The notes under the pieces are model-generated. The model saw only the letters and a list, made by a program, of their open reading frames with translations, made no database searches and was not told the DNA's origin. Both the position numbers and the translations under genes were made by a program. A DNA stretch of 64,000 nt from Corynebacterium callunae DSM 20147 (lineage in GTDB: Bacteria; Actinomycetota; Actinomycetes; Mycobacteriales; Mycobacteriaceae): the NCBI RefSeq assembly GCF_000344785.1, contig NC_020506.1:496001-560000 (forward strand), read 5' to 3'. This document shows positions 38,849-47,660 of this stretch, piece by piece; positions within the stretch are counted from its first letter, which is position 1; each line of letters starts with the position of its first letter.

Positions 38849-39211
38849 ATGAGTGAAAACATCACCTCCGCAAGCGCGACTGCTCGCTTCGTCCGCGTTA
38901 CCCCAATGAAGGCTCGTCGCGTCATTGATCTCGTGCGCGGCAAGACCGTGTCCGAGGCACTGTCTATCCTTAAGTATGCTCCACAGGCCGCTTCCGAGCC
39001 TGTCGCAAAGGTTGTTGCTTCTGCAGCTGCCAACGCTGAGAACAACTTTGGTCTGGATCCACGCACCCTGGTTATCTCCGAGGCTTACGCCAACGAGGGC
39101 CCAACCATGAAGCGTTTCCAGCCACGTGCTCAGGGACGTGCTTTCCAGATCCGTAAGCGCAGCAGCCACATCACCGTGGTAGTTGAGAGCCAGAAGGAAG
39201 GAGCCAACTAG
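38849..39211 (+). CDS. rplV: 50S ribosomal protein L22
   Basis: The 120-residue L22 protein of the exit tunnel. It contains [20 protein letters not shown] and the tunnel hairpin around [19 protein letters not shown]. The start is 3 bp after rpsS and the stop overlaps the rpsC GTG. Confidence 0.97.
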   Translation: MSENITSASATARFVRVTPMKARRVIDLVRGKTVSEALSILKYAPQAASEPVAKVVASAAANAENNFGLDPRTLVISEAYANEGPTMKRFQPRAQGRAFQIRKRSSHITVVVESQKEGAN

Positions 39212-39957
39212 TGGGCCAGAAGATCCATCCACACGGCCTCCGATTGGGCATCACTTCCGACTGGAAGTCCCATTGGTACGCCGATAAGTCTTACGCTGCA
39301 TACGTAGCTGAAGACATCAAGATTCGTGAATTCCTTTCCAAGGGTCTCGACCGCGCCGGCATCGCTGACGTTGTTATTGAGCGCACCCGCGATCGTGTTC
39401 GCGTTGACATCCACACCGCACGCCCAGGCATCGTCATCGGCCGTCGTGGTGCTGAGGCAGACCGCATCCGTAAGGAGCTCGAAAAGCTCACCGGTAAGCA
39501 GGTTGCCCTCAACATCCTCGAGGTCAAGAACGTTGATGCCAACGCTCAGCTGGTGGCACAGTCCATCGCCGAGCAGCTGACCAACCGCGTGGCTTTCCGT
39601 CGCGCAATGCGCAAGGCTATCCAGTCTGCAATGCGTCAGCCACAGGTTAAGGGTATTAAGGTCGTGTGTTCCGGTCGTCTTGGCGGTGCCGAGATGTCCC
39701 GCACCGAGCGTTACCATGAGGGACGCGTTCCTCTACACACCCTTCGCGCCGAGATCGACTACGGCACCTACGAGGCTCACACCACTTTCGGACGCATTGG
39801 CGTCAAGGTGTGGATCTACAAGGGTGACGTCGTTGGTGGACGTCGCGAGAGCGAGATCAATGCACCCGCAGAGCGTCGCGGTCGCGGCGACCGCAACGCA
39901 CGTCCGCGTCGTGGTGGCCAGCGTCGTCAGCGTGCTGAGCAGAAGCAGGAGGGCTAA
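39211..39957 (+). CDS. rpsC: 30S ribosomal protein S3
   Basis: The 248-residue S3 protein at the mRNA entry channel. It starts [19 protein letters not shown], has the KH-domain [19 protein letters not shown], and ends in a basic Arg/Gly-rich tail. The start is a GTG overlapping the rplV stop (TAGTG). Confidence 0.97.
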   Translation: MGQKIHPHGLRLGITSDWKSHWYADKSYAAYVAEDIKIREFLSKGLDRAGIADVVIERTRDRVRVDIHTARPGIVIGRRGAEADRIRKELEKLTGKQVALNILEVKNVDANAQLVAQSIAEQLTNRVAFRRAMRKAIQSAMRQPQVKGIKVVCSGRLGGAEMSRTERYHEGRVPLHTLRAEIDYGTYEAHTTFGRIGVKVWIYKGDVVGGRRESEINAPAERRGRGDRNARPRRGGQRRQRAEQKQEG

Positions 39958-39959
39958 AC

Positions 39960-40376
39960 ATGCTTATTCCTAAGCGCGTTAAGTACCGTCGCCAGCACCG
40001 TCCTACCCGTAGTGGTATTTCTAAGGGCGGCAACCGCGTCACTTTCGGTGAGTACGGCATCCAGGCTCTTGAGCCTGCCTACATCACCAACCGTCAGATT
40101 GAATCTGCACGTATTGCCATCAACCGCCACGTCAAGCGTGGTGGCAAGGTATGGATCAACATCTTCCCAGACCGTCCGCTTACCCAGAAGCCACTCGGCG
40201 TTCGTATGGGTTCCGGTAAGGGTCCTGTGGAGAAGTGGGTCGCAAACATCAAGCCGGGCCGCATTCTCTTCGAGATGAGCTACCCGGATGAAGCTACTGC
40301 TCTCGAGGCACTGCGCCGCGCTGGCCAGAAGCTTCCCTGCAAGGTCCGTATCGTCAAGAGGGAGGATCAGCTCTAA
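39960..40376 (+). CDS. rplP: 50S ribosomal protein L16
   Basis: The 138-residue L16 protein, which helps position A-site tRNA. It starts [18 protein letters not shown] and contains [20 protein letters not shown] and [18 protein letters not shown]. It lies 2 bp after rpsC and overlaps rpmC by one base. Confidence 0.97.
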   Translation: MLIPKRVKYRRQHRPTRSGISKGGNRVTFGEYGIQALEPAYITNRQIESARIAINRHVKRGGKVWINIFPDRPLTQKPLGVRMGSGKGPVEKWVANIKPGRILFEMSYPDEATALEALRRAGQKLPCKVRIVKREDQL

Positions 40377-40606
40377 TGGCTATCGGTACCCCAGCACATG
40401 AGTTCCGTGAACTCAACGAGGAAGAACTGGTTACCCGCCTCAACGAGGCTAAGGAAGAACTGTTCAACCTTCGCTTTCAGCTTGCTACTGGCCAGCTGAC
40501 CAACAACCGCCGCCTACGCTCTGTCAAGCGCGACATCGCCCGCATTTACACCGTTATTCGCGAGCGCGAGCTGGGCCTGTCCGTGGTTCCGGGAGCTGAG
40601 GCTTAA
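40376..40606 (+). CDS. rpmC: 50S ribosomal protein L29
   Basis: The 76-residue L29 protein near the tunnel exit. It contains [20 protein letters not shown] and [20 protein letters not shown]. It overlaps rplP (TAATG) and is followed by rpsQ after 2 bp. Confidence 0.96.
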   Translation: MAIGTPAHEFRELNEEELVTRLNEAKEELFNLRFQLATGQLTNNRRLRSVKRDIARIYTVIRERELGLSVVPGAEA

Positions 40607-40608
40607 TT

Positions 40609-40887
40609 ATGAGTGAGGCAAACGTGGACAACAAGGAAAAGGGCACCCGCAAGGTTCGCACCGGCTACGTGGTTTCTGACAAGATGCAGAAGACCATCGT
40701 CGTCGAGCTTGAGGACCGTAAGCAGCACGCTCTCTACGGTAAGATCATGCGCTCCGCCACTAAGGTGAAGGCACATGACGAGGCTGAGATCGCCGGCATC
40801 GGCGACCTCGTCCGCATCGAAGAGACCCGCCCATTGTCTAAGGACAAGCACTTCCGTCTCGTCGAGATCGTCGAGAAGGCTAAGTAA
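40609..40887 (+). CDS. rpsQ: 30S ribosomal protein S17
   Basis: The 92-residue S17 protein, a primary 16S rRNA binder. It contains [20 protein letters not shown] and [20 protein letters not shown]. It is the last gene of this operon; a strong terminator follows, so rplN starts a new transcription unit. Confidence 0.96.
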   Translation: MSEANVDNKEKGTRKVRTGYVVSDKMQKTIVVELEDRKQHALYGKIMRSATKVKAHDEAEIAGIGDLVRIEETRPLSKDKHFRLVEIVEKAK

Positions 40888-40924
40888 TTTGGGCCGTTAT
40901 CCGCTTCGGATAACAACCTAAAGA

Positions 40925-40957
40925 AATCCCTATCTGGTTTCCAGATAGGGATTTTTT
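40925..40957 (+). terminator. Terminator after rpsQ
   Basis: A 13-bp perfect stem, AATCCCTATCTGG / CCAGATAGGGATT, loop TTT, followed by T6. A GCTTTTCGACG motif copy begins 3 bp later. Confidence 0.95.
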
Positions 40958-40970
40958 GCGCTTTTCGACG

Positions 40971-41259
40971 CCTCCCTCTGCCAACATTGACGCTGGGGGA
41001 GGGGTGCAAGGTAGTTCCTTAATCGCAGTTGTACTTAGGTGCAACTGCGATTTGTATTCGGGGGTAGTGATGTGGTTAAATGTTTAGGTTGTCTGCGTAG
41101 GTCGGACTGGCGGTGCTTTTCCGAGTCGCCCTTCCGAGACCCCTCGACGTAAATCGTTCGTTGCCCACTTTGTGGAGTGTGTGGACATCTGTAGTACATA
41201 GACCACGCATGTTTGGGACGGAAATCCAGCATGCATTAATCCAGGTCAGGAGACCAGTA
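40971..41259 (+). other. rplN leader with an 11-bp hairpin
   Basis: No gene is seen between the rpsQ terminator and rplN. AATCGCAGTTG (41021-41031) pairs perfectly with CAACTGCGATT (41042-41052) around a 10-nt loop, followed only by a weak T run. The promoter for the rplN operon probably lies after it. Confidence 0.55.
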
Positions 41260-41628
41260 GTGATTCAGCAAGAATCGCGTCTGAAGGTCGCCGATAACAC
41301 TGGTGCACGTGAAATTCTGTGCATCCGCGTCCTCGGTGGATCTACCCGACGTTTTGCTGGCATTGGTGACGTCATCGTCGCCACTGTCAAAGAAGCAACC
41401 CCAGGCGGCAACGTCAAGTCTGGCGAAATCGTCAAGGCTGTTATCGTTCGTACCAAGAAGGAAACCCGTCGTGCAGACGGCTCCTACATTGCATTCGACG
41501 AGAACGCTGCCGTTATCATCAAGAACGACAACGAGCCACGTGGCACCCGTATCTTCGGACCAGTTGCTCGTGAACTTCGCGAAAAGAAGTTCATGAAGAT
41601 CGTTTCTCTTGCACCGGAGGTGATTTAA
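41260..41628 (+). CDS. rplN: 50S ribosomal protein L14
   Basis: The 122-residue L14 protein at the subunit interface. It starts [20 protein letters not shown] and contains [21 protein letters not shown] chose the GTG at 41260, with AGGAG 8 bp upstream; the longer frame to 41113 is leader. It opens the rplN-rplX-rplE unit. Confidence 0.97.
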   Translation: MIQQESRLKVADNTGAREILCIRVLGGSTRRFAGIGDVIVATVKEATPGGNVKSGEIVKAVIVRTKKETRRADGSYIAFDENAAVIIKNDNEPRGTRIFGPVARELREKKFMKIVSLAPEVI

Positions 41629-41630
41629 GA

Positions 41631-41945
41631 ATGAAGGTCCATAAGGGCGATATGGTTCTTGTCATCGCTGGCCCTGACAAGGGTGCCAAGGGACAGGTCA
41701 TCGCGGCATTCCCAAAGACTGAGAAGATTCTCGTCGAGGGTGTTAACCGCATCAAGAAGCACGTAGCTAACTCCGCACCAGAGCGTGGCGCAGAGTCCGG
41801 CGGAATCGTGACCCAAGAAGCTCCGATCCATGTCTCCAACGTCATGGTCATCGATTCTGACGGAAACCCAACTCGCGTTGGCTTCCGTGTAGATGAGAGC
41901 GGCAAGAAGGTTCGCGTTTCTCGTCGTAATGGGAAGGACATCTAA
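41631..41945 (+). CDS. rplX: 50S ribosomal protein L24
   Basis: The 104-residue L24 protein, an assembly initiator. The KOW motif reads [20 protein letters not shown], and [10 protein letters not shown] follows. It overlaps the rplE start (TAATG). Confidence 0.97.
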   Translation: MKVHKGDMVLVIAGPDKGAKGQVIAAFPKTEKILVEGVNRIKKHVANSAPERGAESGGIVTQEAPIHVSNVMVIDSDGNPTRVGFRVDESGKKVRVSRRNGKDI

Positions 41946-42520
41946 TGACTGAGAACTACACCCCTCGTCTGAAGAGCCGTTACCAGGACGAAATCCGCAC
42001 CAAGCTGCAGGGCGAATTCGAGTTCGCTAACGTCATGCAGATCCCAGGTGTCACCAAGATTGTTGTCAACATGGGTGTTGGCGACGCAGCTCGTGACTCC
42101 AAGCTCATCAACGGAGCTATCGAGGACCTCACCGCAATCACCGGTCAGAAGCCACAGCTTCGCCGTGCGAAGAAGTCCATCGCTAACTTCAAGCTCCGTG
42201 AAGGCATGCCAATCGGCGCAAAGGTTACCCTGCGCGGCGACCGCATGTGGGAATTCCTCGATCGTCTGCTGACCGTGGCACTGCCACGTATCCGCGACTT
42301 CCGTGGACTTTCTGACCAGCAGTTCGACGGCCACGGTAACTACACCTTCGGCCTCACCGAGCAGACCATGTTCTACGAAATTGACGTCGACAAGGTCGAT
42401 CGTCCTCGTGGTATGGACATCACCGTTGTTACCACTGCGGTTAACGACGATGAAGGTCGCTCCCTGCTTCGCGAGCTCGGCTTCCCTTTCAAGGGTGAAG
42501 ACGGAACTCGTCAGCAGTAA
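41945..42520 (+). CDS. rplE: 50S ribosomal protein L5
   Basis: The 191-residue L5 protein, which binds 5S rRNA. It contains [20 protein letters not shown] and [19 protein letters not shown]. It ends with a terminator, and the rest of the spc operon (rpsH onward) lies 11 kb further on, after unrelated genes. Confidence 0.97.
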   Translation: MTENYTPRLKSRYQDEIRTKLQGEFEFANVMQIPGVTKIVVNMGVGDAARDSKLINGAIEDLTAITGQKPQLRRAKKSIANFKLREGMPIGAKVTLRGDRMWEFLDRLLTVALPRIRDFRGLSDQQFDGHGNYTFGLTEQTMFYEIDVDKVDRPRGMDITVVTTAVNDDEGRSLLRELGFPFKGEDGTRQQ

Positions 42521-42542
42521 TTAGAACTTTTATAGTTCATTC

Positions 42543-42582
42543 AATACGTCGCACAGCCTCTGGTTGTGCGGCGTATTTTTAT
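42543..42582 (+). terminator. Terminator after rplE
   Basis: AATACGTCGCACA and TGTGCGGCGTATT form a stem with one mismatch, followed by T5. Confidence 0.9.
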
Positions 42583-43108
42583 GTTTACATGATATTCAAA
42601 ATGCTGACCGAAGAATCTGCTTCTTAAACTCTGCGTAATCTCTGGTAGCGGAGCGAAAAATGAAATTACACTGCCGTGGAATGTATAAGTTACGCTAGGA
42701 AATATTTTCTCCGAGATGGATAAGTTTATGCATTACGTGCAATTTATAGATTCTGGAAAAGGTGTTGCTAATTGAGCATTATTCAGCCTCAGAGATTTAC
42801 ATAGATTTATATGTAGTTTTTAGCTAATTTCATTTAGCTTTTTGGGGAGCTAGCTGGGGTTAATGGTGCTAAAGGTATTAAATAGTATCTTGGATCGGAA
42901 TGTGAATTCGTTGGAGTCTTTGAGGTTGCAGGCAGTGTGCAAAAAGATGCAGTTTTGCCATATGCAATTTATTCATACGTTATAAATGGGCAATATTTCT
43001 AATTAGATAATAATTTGCATGATAGTACATTAAATCTGGATAAATTTGAATTCAGGTTTTTAGAGACATCTTTTCAGTTCTAAAACTGAAGCCCTTCCTG
43101 AATTAATC
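42583..43108. other. AT-rich decayed region upstream of the pilin-like gene
   Basis: No intact gene is present. The region is very A+T-rich. At 42886-43002 on the plus strand one frame reads YLGSECEFVGVFEVAGSVQK, then DAVLPYAIYSYVINGQYF before a TAA, flanked by stops. This resembles part of a surface protein or pilin and may be the decayed upstream portion of the neighbouring gene. Confidence 0.4.
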
Positions 43109-44092
43109 ATGAAACGAGAGTGTCTAATGGTTTGTGTGTGGGGATTCCCCACACACAAACCATTAGACACTCTCGATGGCGTAGCAGTACCAAGTGTGGA
43201 GGAAGAAAACGCTTGTGCACCGCTCAAGATTGCACATGCAATGACCATGCTTAAAGATGTCACTGCGGTAGAGACTGTGGCCAAGACCGTGGAATACAAC
43301 ATTACGGTGACTAACCCAGCAGCCTCTGCCCATCAAGCGTGGATTACTGATGCTCCGAAGTTCTCGGATTCGGTAAATATCACTGGCGCAACGGTAAACG
43401 GCACTGCGGTCACCGTAAGCAATGGAGTCTATCCTATTGCAGGTACTCAAGCTGCACCGATGAGTTTTGCGCCGAATTCCATCACTAACTTCAGAGTGAA
43501 GTCCAGTTATTACTATTCTGCCAAGGCGCTTAGGTACACCACACTTAATTGTGCGGCCAAAACTGCGGGAAGTGGTTTCTTCAACCAGGCCACGATGAAC
43601 CTTTCAGGCAGCACCACTCCAGTAATTGATGATGCCTACGCCAATATTCCAGCGCTGCAAAATGCAGCTCTGGGTGTAGTGAAGACTGATTCTGCAGGAA
43701 CCATCATTCCGCTGGATAGTGAATATGCCTTTGCGGTTTATCAAAATGGTGTGAAGATCGTAGATGTTAATGATTCCAGTGGTCGTAGCTTTGCGGCTAC
43801 TGCTGCAACACTGACCATTGGCCAGGAATATCAGCTGGTGGAAACAACGGCACCAAATGGTTATCAGTTGCTGCCTGAAGCAGTGCGGTTCAAGATCAAC
43901 ACCGTTGGAAGTGCGCTGCAGCTAGCAATCATCGATGCTGCCAAGCAACCAGCCACCATGGTGGTGATGTCAGTATCTGATATCCGCACTGGTGCTCTGC
44001 CAGAAGCTGGCGGAAGTGGTGTGGGCTGGTGGATGGGAGCAGGATTTCTGCTCCTTATCATCGGAGCAATCGGTAGGAAGCGCTTAGCTTAA
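43109..44092 (+). pseudogene. Truncated sortase-type surface protein (SpaA-like)
   Basis: A 327-residue frame whose C-terminus carries LPEAG, a hydrophobic helix and RKRLA: a cell-wall sorting signal with Ala for Thr at the fourth position of LPxTG. Before it, LGVVKTDSAGTIIPLDSEYA and QEYQLVETTAPNGYQLLPEA match the Cna-B/SpaA-type domain of pilins. The N-terminus has no signal peptide; its first 20 or so residues are read through a 61-bp perfect palindrome, so the gene seems to have lost its 5' half. No sortase gene is nearby. Its stop overlaps that of the convergent reductase. Confidence 0.6.
43115..43175. repeat. 61-bp perfect palindrome
   Basis: Two 30-bp perfectly complementary arms flank a single base at 43145. 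The arms contain CTAATGGTTTGTGTGTGGGG and its complement. It is not followed by a T run and lies inside the start of the pilin-like frame. The right arm reads as pilin coding sequence, so the left arm looks like an inverted copy of it. Confidence 0.95.
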
Positions 44093-44898
44093 AACTCTTC
44101 AAAGGTGGCCGGATCTTGATTCTTGATCCGGCCATCTTCGCGTCCTAATGCAGTGATCGCCGCAATCTCTTCGTCGTTAAGCACAATCTTTATTGCTTCG
44201 AGGTTGGAACGCTGGCGCTCAGGTTTAGTGGAACGGGGGATGGGGATAATACCGCGCGCGTGGTGCCACGCCAACGCGACCTCGCCGCCGCCAACTCCGT
44301 GGCGCGCGCCGATTTCGGCGAGCAAAGGCTCATTGACCAGGCCGCGGCCGTTACTCAGCGGGCTCCAGGCCTCGGTGAGGATGCCGTTGTCATCGTGGAA
44401 TTGCACCTGCTCAACCTGCGGGAAGTAGGGATGCAGCTCAATTTGGTTGATGGCTGGCAGCTCGCCGGTTTCCTTTTCAAGGCGCAAAATGTGCTCAGGC
44501 AGGAAATTTGAGACACCAATGTGGCGCACCAAACCAGCGTCGCGTACCTCGATGAGGGTTTGCCAGGCCTCCACGTAGAGATCACGCTGCGGATTTGGCC
44601 AGTGAATCAGCAAAAGATCCAGGTAATCGGTGCCCAGACGATAAAGGCTTTCCTCAATACGCACCCGCCCCAGATCGCGGGCGTGGAAGCGACCGGGCAA
44701 TTTGCTCGTCACAAAAAGCTCTTCACGGGGCAGCCCGGACTTTTTCAGCGCCACACCCACTGTGCCTTCATTTTCATAGTTGTAGGCGGTATCAATAAGG
44801 CGATAACCAGCACTAATAGCTGAAGTTATAGCCTCGACGCCAGGGGCGCCATCAAGGTGGACGGTACCAAAACCGATTTCAGGAATTTTAAGGGTCAT
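44089..44898 (-). CDS. Aldo/keto reductase
   Basis: About 269 residues, an AKR-family NADPH-dependent carbonyl reductase. The tetrad is visible: the Asp and Tyr in RLIDTAYNYENE, Lys in TSKL and His in LLIHWPNP. GVSNF and IPIPRSTKPER form the cofactor-binding elements. It corresponds in position to the C. glutamicum gene annotated as 2,5-diketo-D-gluconate reductase (dkgA), but the substrate cannot be confirmed. The start is the ATG at 44898; a GCTTGTCGACG motif lies 17 bp upstream. The 3' end overlaps the pilin-like gene. Confidence 0.9.
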   Translation of the reverse strand: MTLKIPEIGFGTVHLDGAPGVEAITSAISAGYRLIDTAYNYENEGTVGVALKKSGLPREELFVTSKLPGRFHARDLGRVRIEESLYRLGTDYLDLLLIHWPNPQRDLYVEAWQTLIEVRDAGLVRHIGVSNFLPEHILRLEKETGELPAINQIELHPYFPQVEQVQFHDDNGILTEAWSPLSNGRGLVNEPLLAEIGARHGVGGGEVALAWHHARGIIPIPRSTKPERQRSNLEAIKIVLNDEEIAAITALGREDGRIKNQDPATFEEF

Positions 44899-44947
44899 GG
44901 GTGCCACCCTACAAGCTTGTCGACGAGTGCCTGCGGCGTTTAAGAAC

Positions 44948-45745
44948 TTAGTTTTTCGCGACCTCGCCTGAGTAAAGATTGAACTTATTGCCTTGGACAA
45001 AACCAGCCAAGAAGATTCCCGCTTCTTGGGCGGTTTCAATTGCCATGGAGCTCACCGATTCCGTAGTGATCACGCCAGCAATTCCCGCCATCGCAGCCTT
45101 TTTGAGGATCTCATAGGTTACTTTTTCAGTGACCACCAAAATGGCAGGGGACTGGGGGATACGCCGCTCCATTAGCAGGTGGCCAGTGATCTTATTCACC
45201 GCGTTTTCAGCCTGAATATCCTCCCTGACCAGGGTTAATTCTCCATCAAGATCAGCTAGCCCAGCCGCCTCCACGCCCTTGGTCTTGTGGAAGATTTTGC
45301 GCAGTTCATTGAGCTTTTCCGGCAACTGCACAATTGTCTCAGCGTTGGGAGTAATTGAGGTTATGGCCCACTGCGTTTGTGGCTTCGGGGTGGGGGAGAC
45401 TCCGCAGGAAGGACCACTGTTTAAGAGGGGGAGTGGTTGAGCTCCCAGTACATCAAGGTCCAATACGTTATATGAATTTTTATTGTCGGGACCTACCGCA
45501 CCGGCACAATAACGTGCTGTAGAAAGCTCAGTGGCTTTCTTAATTAGGCCCTCAGCCAATAAGAGTCCATGAACTAATTCAATATCTTGGCCTGGGGTAC
45601 GAGTAATCGACCTAAAGAGGCTGCCATTCACCCGAATGTCTAAAGGCTCCTCTACAGCGATCGTATCGGGGCGAGTATTAATAAAAACCTCAGCCGGGGT
45701 AGCAACCACCCGTGGAACCTGCAATTTTTGGGTGATTCTGCCCAT
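44948..45745 (-). CDS. fdhD: FdhD-like formate dehydrogenase accessory protein, degenerate motifs
   Basis: A 265-residue protein of the FdhD family, which transfers sulfur to the molybdenum cofactor of formate dehydrogenase. Overall similarity is clear (EEPLDIRVNG, HGLLLAEGLI, ESVSSMAIETAQEAGIFLAG). Two normally conserved elements differ. The C-x-x-C sulfur-relay motif reads CGVS at 114-117, keeping only the first Cys. The R-E-D-V-G-R-H-N-A block reads REDIQAENA, losing the His. No formate dehydrogenase gene is in the window. The protein may be a non-functional or repurposed FdhD. The start is the ATG at 45745. Confidence 0.75.
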   Translation of the reverse strand: MGRITQKLQVPRVVATPAEVFINTRPDTIAVEEPLDIRVNGSLFRSITRTPGQDIELVHGLLLAEGLIKKATELSTARYCAGAVGPDNKNSYNVLDLDVLGAQPLPLLNSGPSCGVSPTPKPQTQWAITSITPNAETIVQLPEKLNELRKIFHKTKGVEAAGLADLDGELTLVREDIQAENAVNKITGHLLMERRIPQSPAILVVTEKVTYEILKKAAMAGIAGVITTESVSSMAIETAQEAGIFLAGFVQGNKFNLYSGEVAKN

Positions 45746-45879
45746 TTACCAACGCCTCCTGATGTCGCTTTAATGTCTTTGTGTTCCAACGCTGTCACAG
45801 GGTTGAAAAATTCCAAATAATCGCAGTTCGTAGAGTATTCTTGAGAAGTCTTAAGTGTTAACTGTGTTAAAGAACTAGA

Positions 45880-46012
45880 GATCATTTTGAGGGAAGCCGG
45901 TCAAATCCCGGCGCTGACCCGCAACCGTAGATCGCCTTTAATTGGTGATGAGCCGGATTACTCAAGATTTCTGGAAATGGCTTAGAACAACCGTCGTGGA
46001 ATACGGAAGTTT
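45880..46012 (+). ncRNA. Cobalamin riboswitch upstream of the DUF4430 gene
   Basis: The B12 box GCTGACCCGCAACCGTA is at 45913-45929, preceded by GGGAAGCCGGTCAAATCCCGG as expected for the cobalamin aptamer. Downstream, CAACCGTCGTGGAATACGG (45988-46006) recurs with one change in the second riboswitch. Adenosyl- or another cobalamin would repress the downstream gene. No terminator is obvious, so translational control is possible. Confidence 0.92.
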
Positions 46013-46099
46013 TTTAATTAAGCATCCCCATGAGTAAAGAGCCTTAACGCTACCTCGCTAAGACAATATTTTCCCAAAACCTCATGGAAGGCACATACT

Positions 46100-46717
46100 T
46101 TGAGCATCACTTTTAAGCGTACTGCCACCGCTGCTATCACAGCCACCCTTCTCACCTCAGTTCCAGCAGCTCACGCCCTGGGATCTTCAGCACCCGTAAA
46201 TGCCCGCGACTGCGTGGAAGCAAACAACGTATGGGTCTATGTGGAATATGGTGCAGATTCCGAGAAATCTCCCGAAGGCGGCTGCGCTACCAAATTCTCC
46301 ACTGGTTTTGAAGCCTTGGAATCTGCTGGATTTACCCCTAAGTACCAGGATTTTTCTTTTGGACGCGCGCTCAACGGCATTGATGGCGTAGCACCTGTTT
46401 ATGGAGAAACCGGCACCTATTGGGGCTATTACACCGGAACTGTCGCAACTGATCACACCGTAACCTACGAATACGCACCCGTCGGTGGCGATGAAACCAC
46501 CCCAGCACCAGGTTCCGTTGAAGCATGGGTTGTTGGCGATGGCAGCAACTCCCCAGCGCTCACTGCACTTCCAGAGGCAACTCCTGAAAGTGGTTCCTCT
46601 GAGAACTCAAGTCTCTTTGCAGTGATCGCGGGCATCCTAGCAGTTGTGGGTGGCGCAGTAGCAGCCCTATACAACGGTCTCATCACCATCCCAGGCGTGG
46701 TTTTGCCGAAGTTTTAG
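46100..46717 (+). CDS. DUF4430 membrane-anchored protein, putative cobalamin binder
   Basis: A 205-residue exported protein. The signal peptide is about residues 1-26, ending AHA. The DUF4430 domain (about 65-130) shows STGFEALESAGFTPKYQDF and the aromatic TYWGYYTG. A C-terminal transmembrane helix (about 172-192) anchors it. DUF4430 is the C-terminal domain of transcobalamin and intrinsic factor. The gene follows a cobalamin riboswitch, so B12 binding at the surface is a reasonable inference. The start is a TTG with GGAAGG 8 bp upstream. It converges with the ECF transporter operon across a long palindromic terminator. Confidence 0.8.
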   Translation: MSITFKRTATAAITATLLTSVPAAHALGSSAPVNARDCVEANNVWVYVEYGADSEKSPEGGCATKFSTGFEALESAGFTPKYQDFSFGRALNGIDGVAPVYGETGTYWGYYTGTVATDHTVTYEYAPVGGDETTPAPGSVEAWVVGDGSNSPALTALPEATPESGSSENSSLFAVIAGILAVVGGAVAALYNGLITIPGVVLPKF

Positions 46718-46794
46718 TCCCGATCCACCGCACCTGCCTCCAAATGAGCGCCTTGTGTGGTGAAACCGCACTTTTTACTCCCCAAAAGTGACCA

Positions 46795-46837
46795 AATCCC
46801 GCACAAACTGCTTCTCAGAAGCAGTTTGTGCGGGATT
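46795..46837. terminator. Bidirectional terminator, 43-bp perfect palindrome
   Basis: Two perfect 21-bp arms flank one base: AATCCCGCACAAACTGCTTC on the left and its complement on the right. It lies between the convergent DUF4430 and ECF S-component genes. T-rich DNA follows on the plus strand (46841-46857). Confidence 0.9.
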
Positions 46838-46844
46838 CTGCTTT

Positions 46845-47660
46845 TTAGTTTTTGTCAGCTGACAAGTCGGGAGTCGGACCAAAGCTACGGTCAACACCAA
46901 AAGCAGCGCGTCGATTAGCGCGCCTTAAGGCTCCGAGTACTGGGGTAGCGGTAATCAGCAGTAAAAAGGACGTAAAAATCGCCCGGCCCAGATCCCACCC
47001 CAATGAAGTGGTGAGGCAGAAGAGGAAGAAGGTGTGCAGGTTTTCTAAGATTGGCACGCCGGGCACAAAGGAAAGCTCGGTGGAAGTGCCGATGGCATAG
47101 GGCCAAAAGCTCATGTTCATCAAAAAGCCGTATCCCAAAGAGGCGATGATGGCATAGAGGATGATTAGCAAGGTTTCTTTTTTGCCGCGCAGCTGTGGCA
47201 AAAGCCCTGCTCCAAAACCAACCCAGGCAGCGGCCAGCATTTGGTAGGGCAGCCATGGTCCAATTCCGGCGGTGAGCAGTGCAGATGCAAAAAGCCCGGT
47301 ATTTCCCAGGATGAATCCGAAGCCCGGGCCAAATGCGCGTCCGCCCAGAATCAACACAAAAAACACTGCTTCGAAACCTGCAGCTCCGGCGCCAAAAGGA
47401 CGCACCACGGCAACAAGTGCACTCAAGACGCCCACCATGGCGATGGCTTTAACATCAAAGCCGTCTTCACTGATTTCGGAAACCACGGCAGCAAGTACCA
47501 ATGGAATTACTAATGCTAAATAAAGCGGTGCTTGGGCATCATTCGATAAAGCTGAAGAGGGGTCGACAAAAAGTGGCCAAAAGAAAATGACAATGCTCAA
47601 AAGTGCCAAAAGCCCAAGGGTGATAAAGGTTTTTGGCTTGAGGGAAATGACATTGTTCAC
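46845..47660 (-). CDS. ECF transporter S component, probable cobalamin specificity
   Basis: A 271-residue membrane protein with about six helices. Features typical of cobalt/cobalamin-type S components are VVRPFGAGAAGFEAVFFVLI, GRAFGPGFGFILGNTGLFAS, and GIGPWLPYQMLAAAWVGFGA. It captures the vitamin for import by the ECF module. It overlaps the ATPase gene by 4 bp, so it is cotranslated. The substrate is inferred from the cobalamin riboswitch at the head of the operon and the DUF4430 neighbours; S components for other vitamins look similar. Confidence 0.85.
   Translation of the reverse strand: MNNVISLKPKTFITLGLLALLSIVIFFWPLFVDPSSALSNDAQAPLYLALVIPLVLAAVVSEISEDGFDVKAIAMVGVLSALVAVVRPFGAGAAGFEAVFFVLILGGRAFGPGFGFILGNTGLFASALLTAGIGPWLPYQMLAAAWVGFGAGLLPQLRGKKETLLIILYAIIASLGYGFLMNMSFWPYAIGTSTELSFVPGVPILENLHTFFLFCLTTSLGWDLGRAIFTSFLLLITATPVLGALRRANRRAAFGVDRSFGPTPDLSADKN

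Noticed and set aside
43060..43450. Minus-strand frames across the 61-bp palindrome
   Set aside because: The palindrome makes both strands look alike locally; beyond it only the plus strand has pilin-like domains and a sorting signal.
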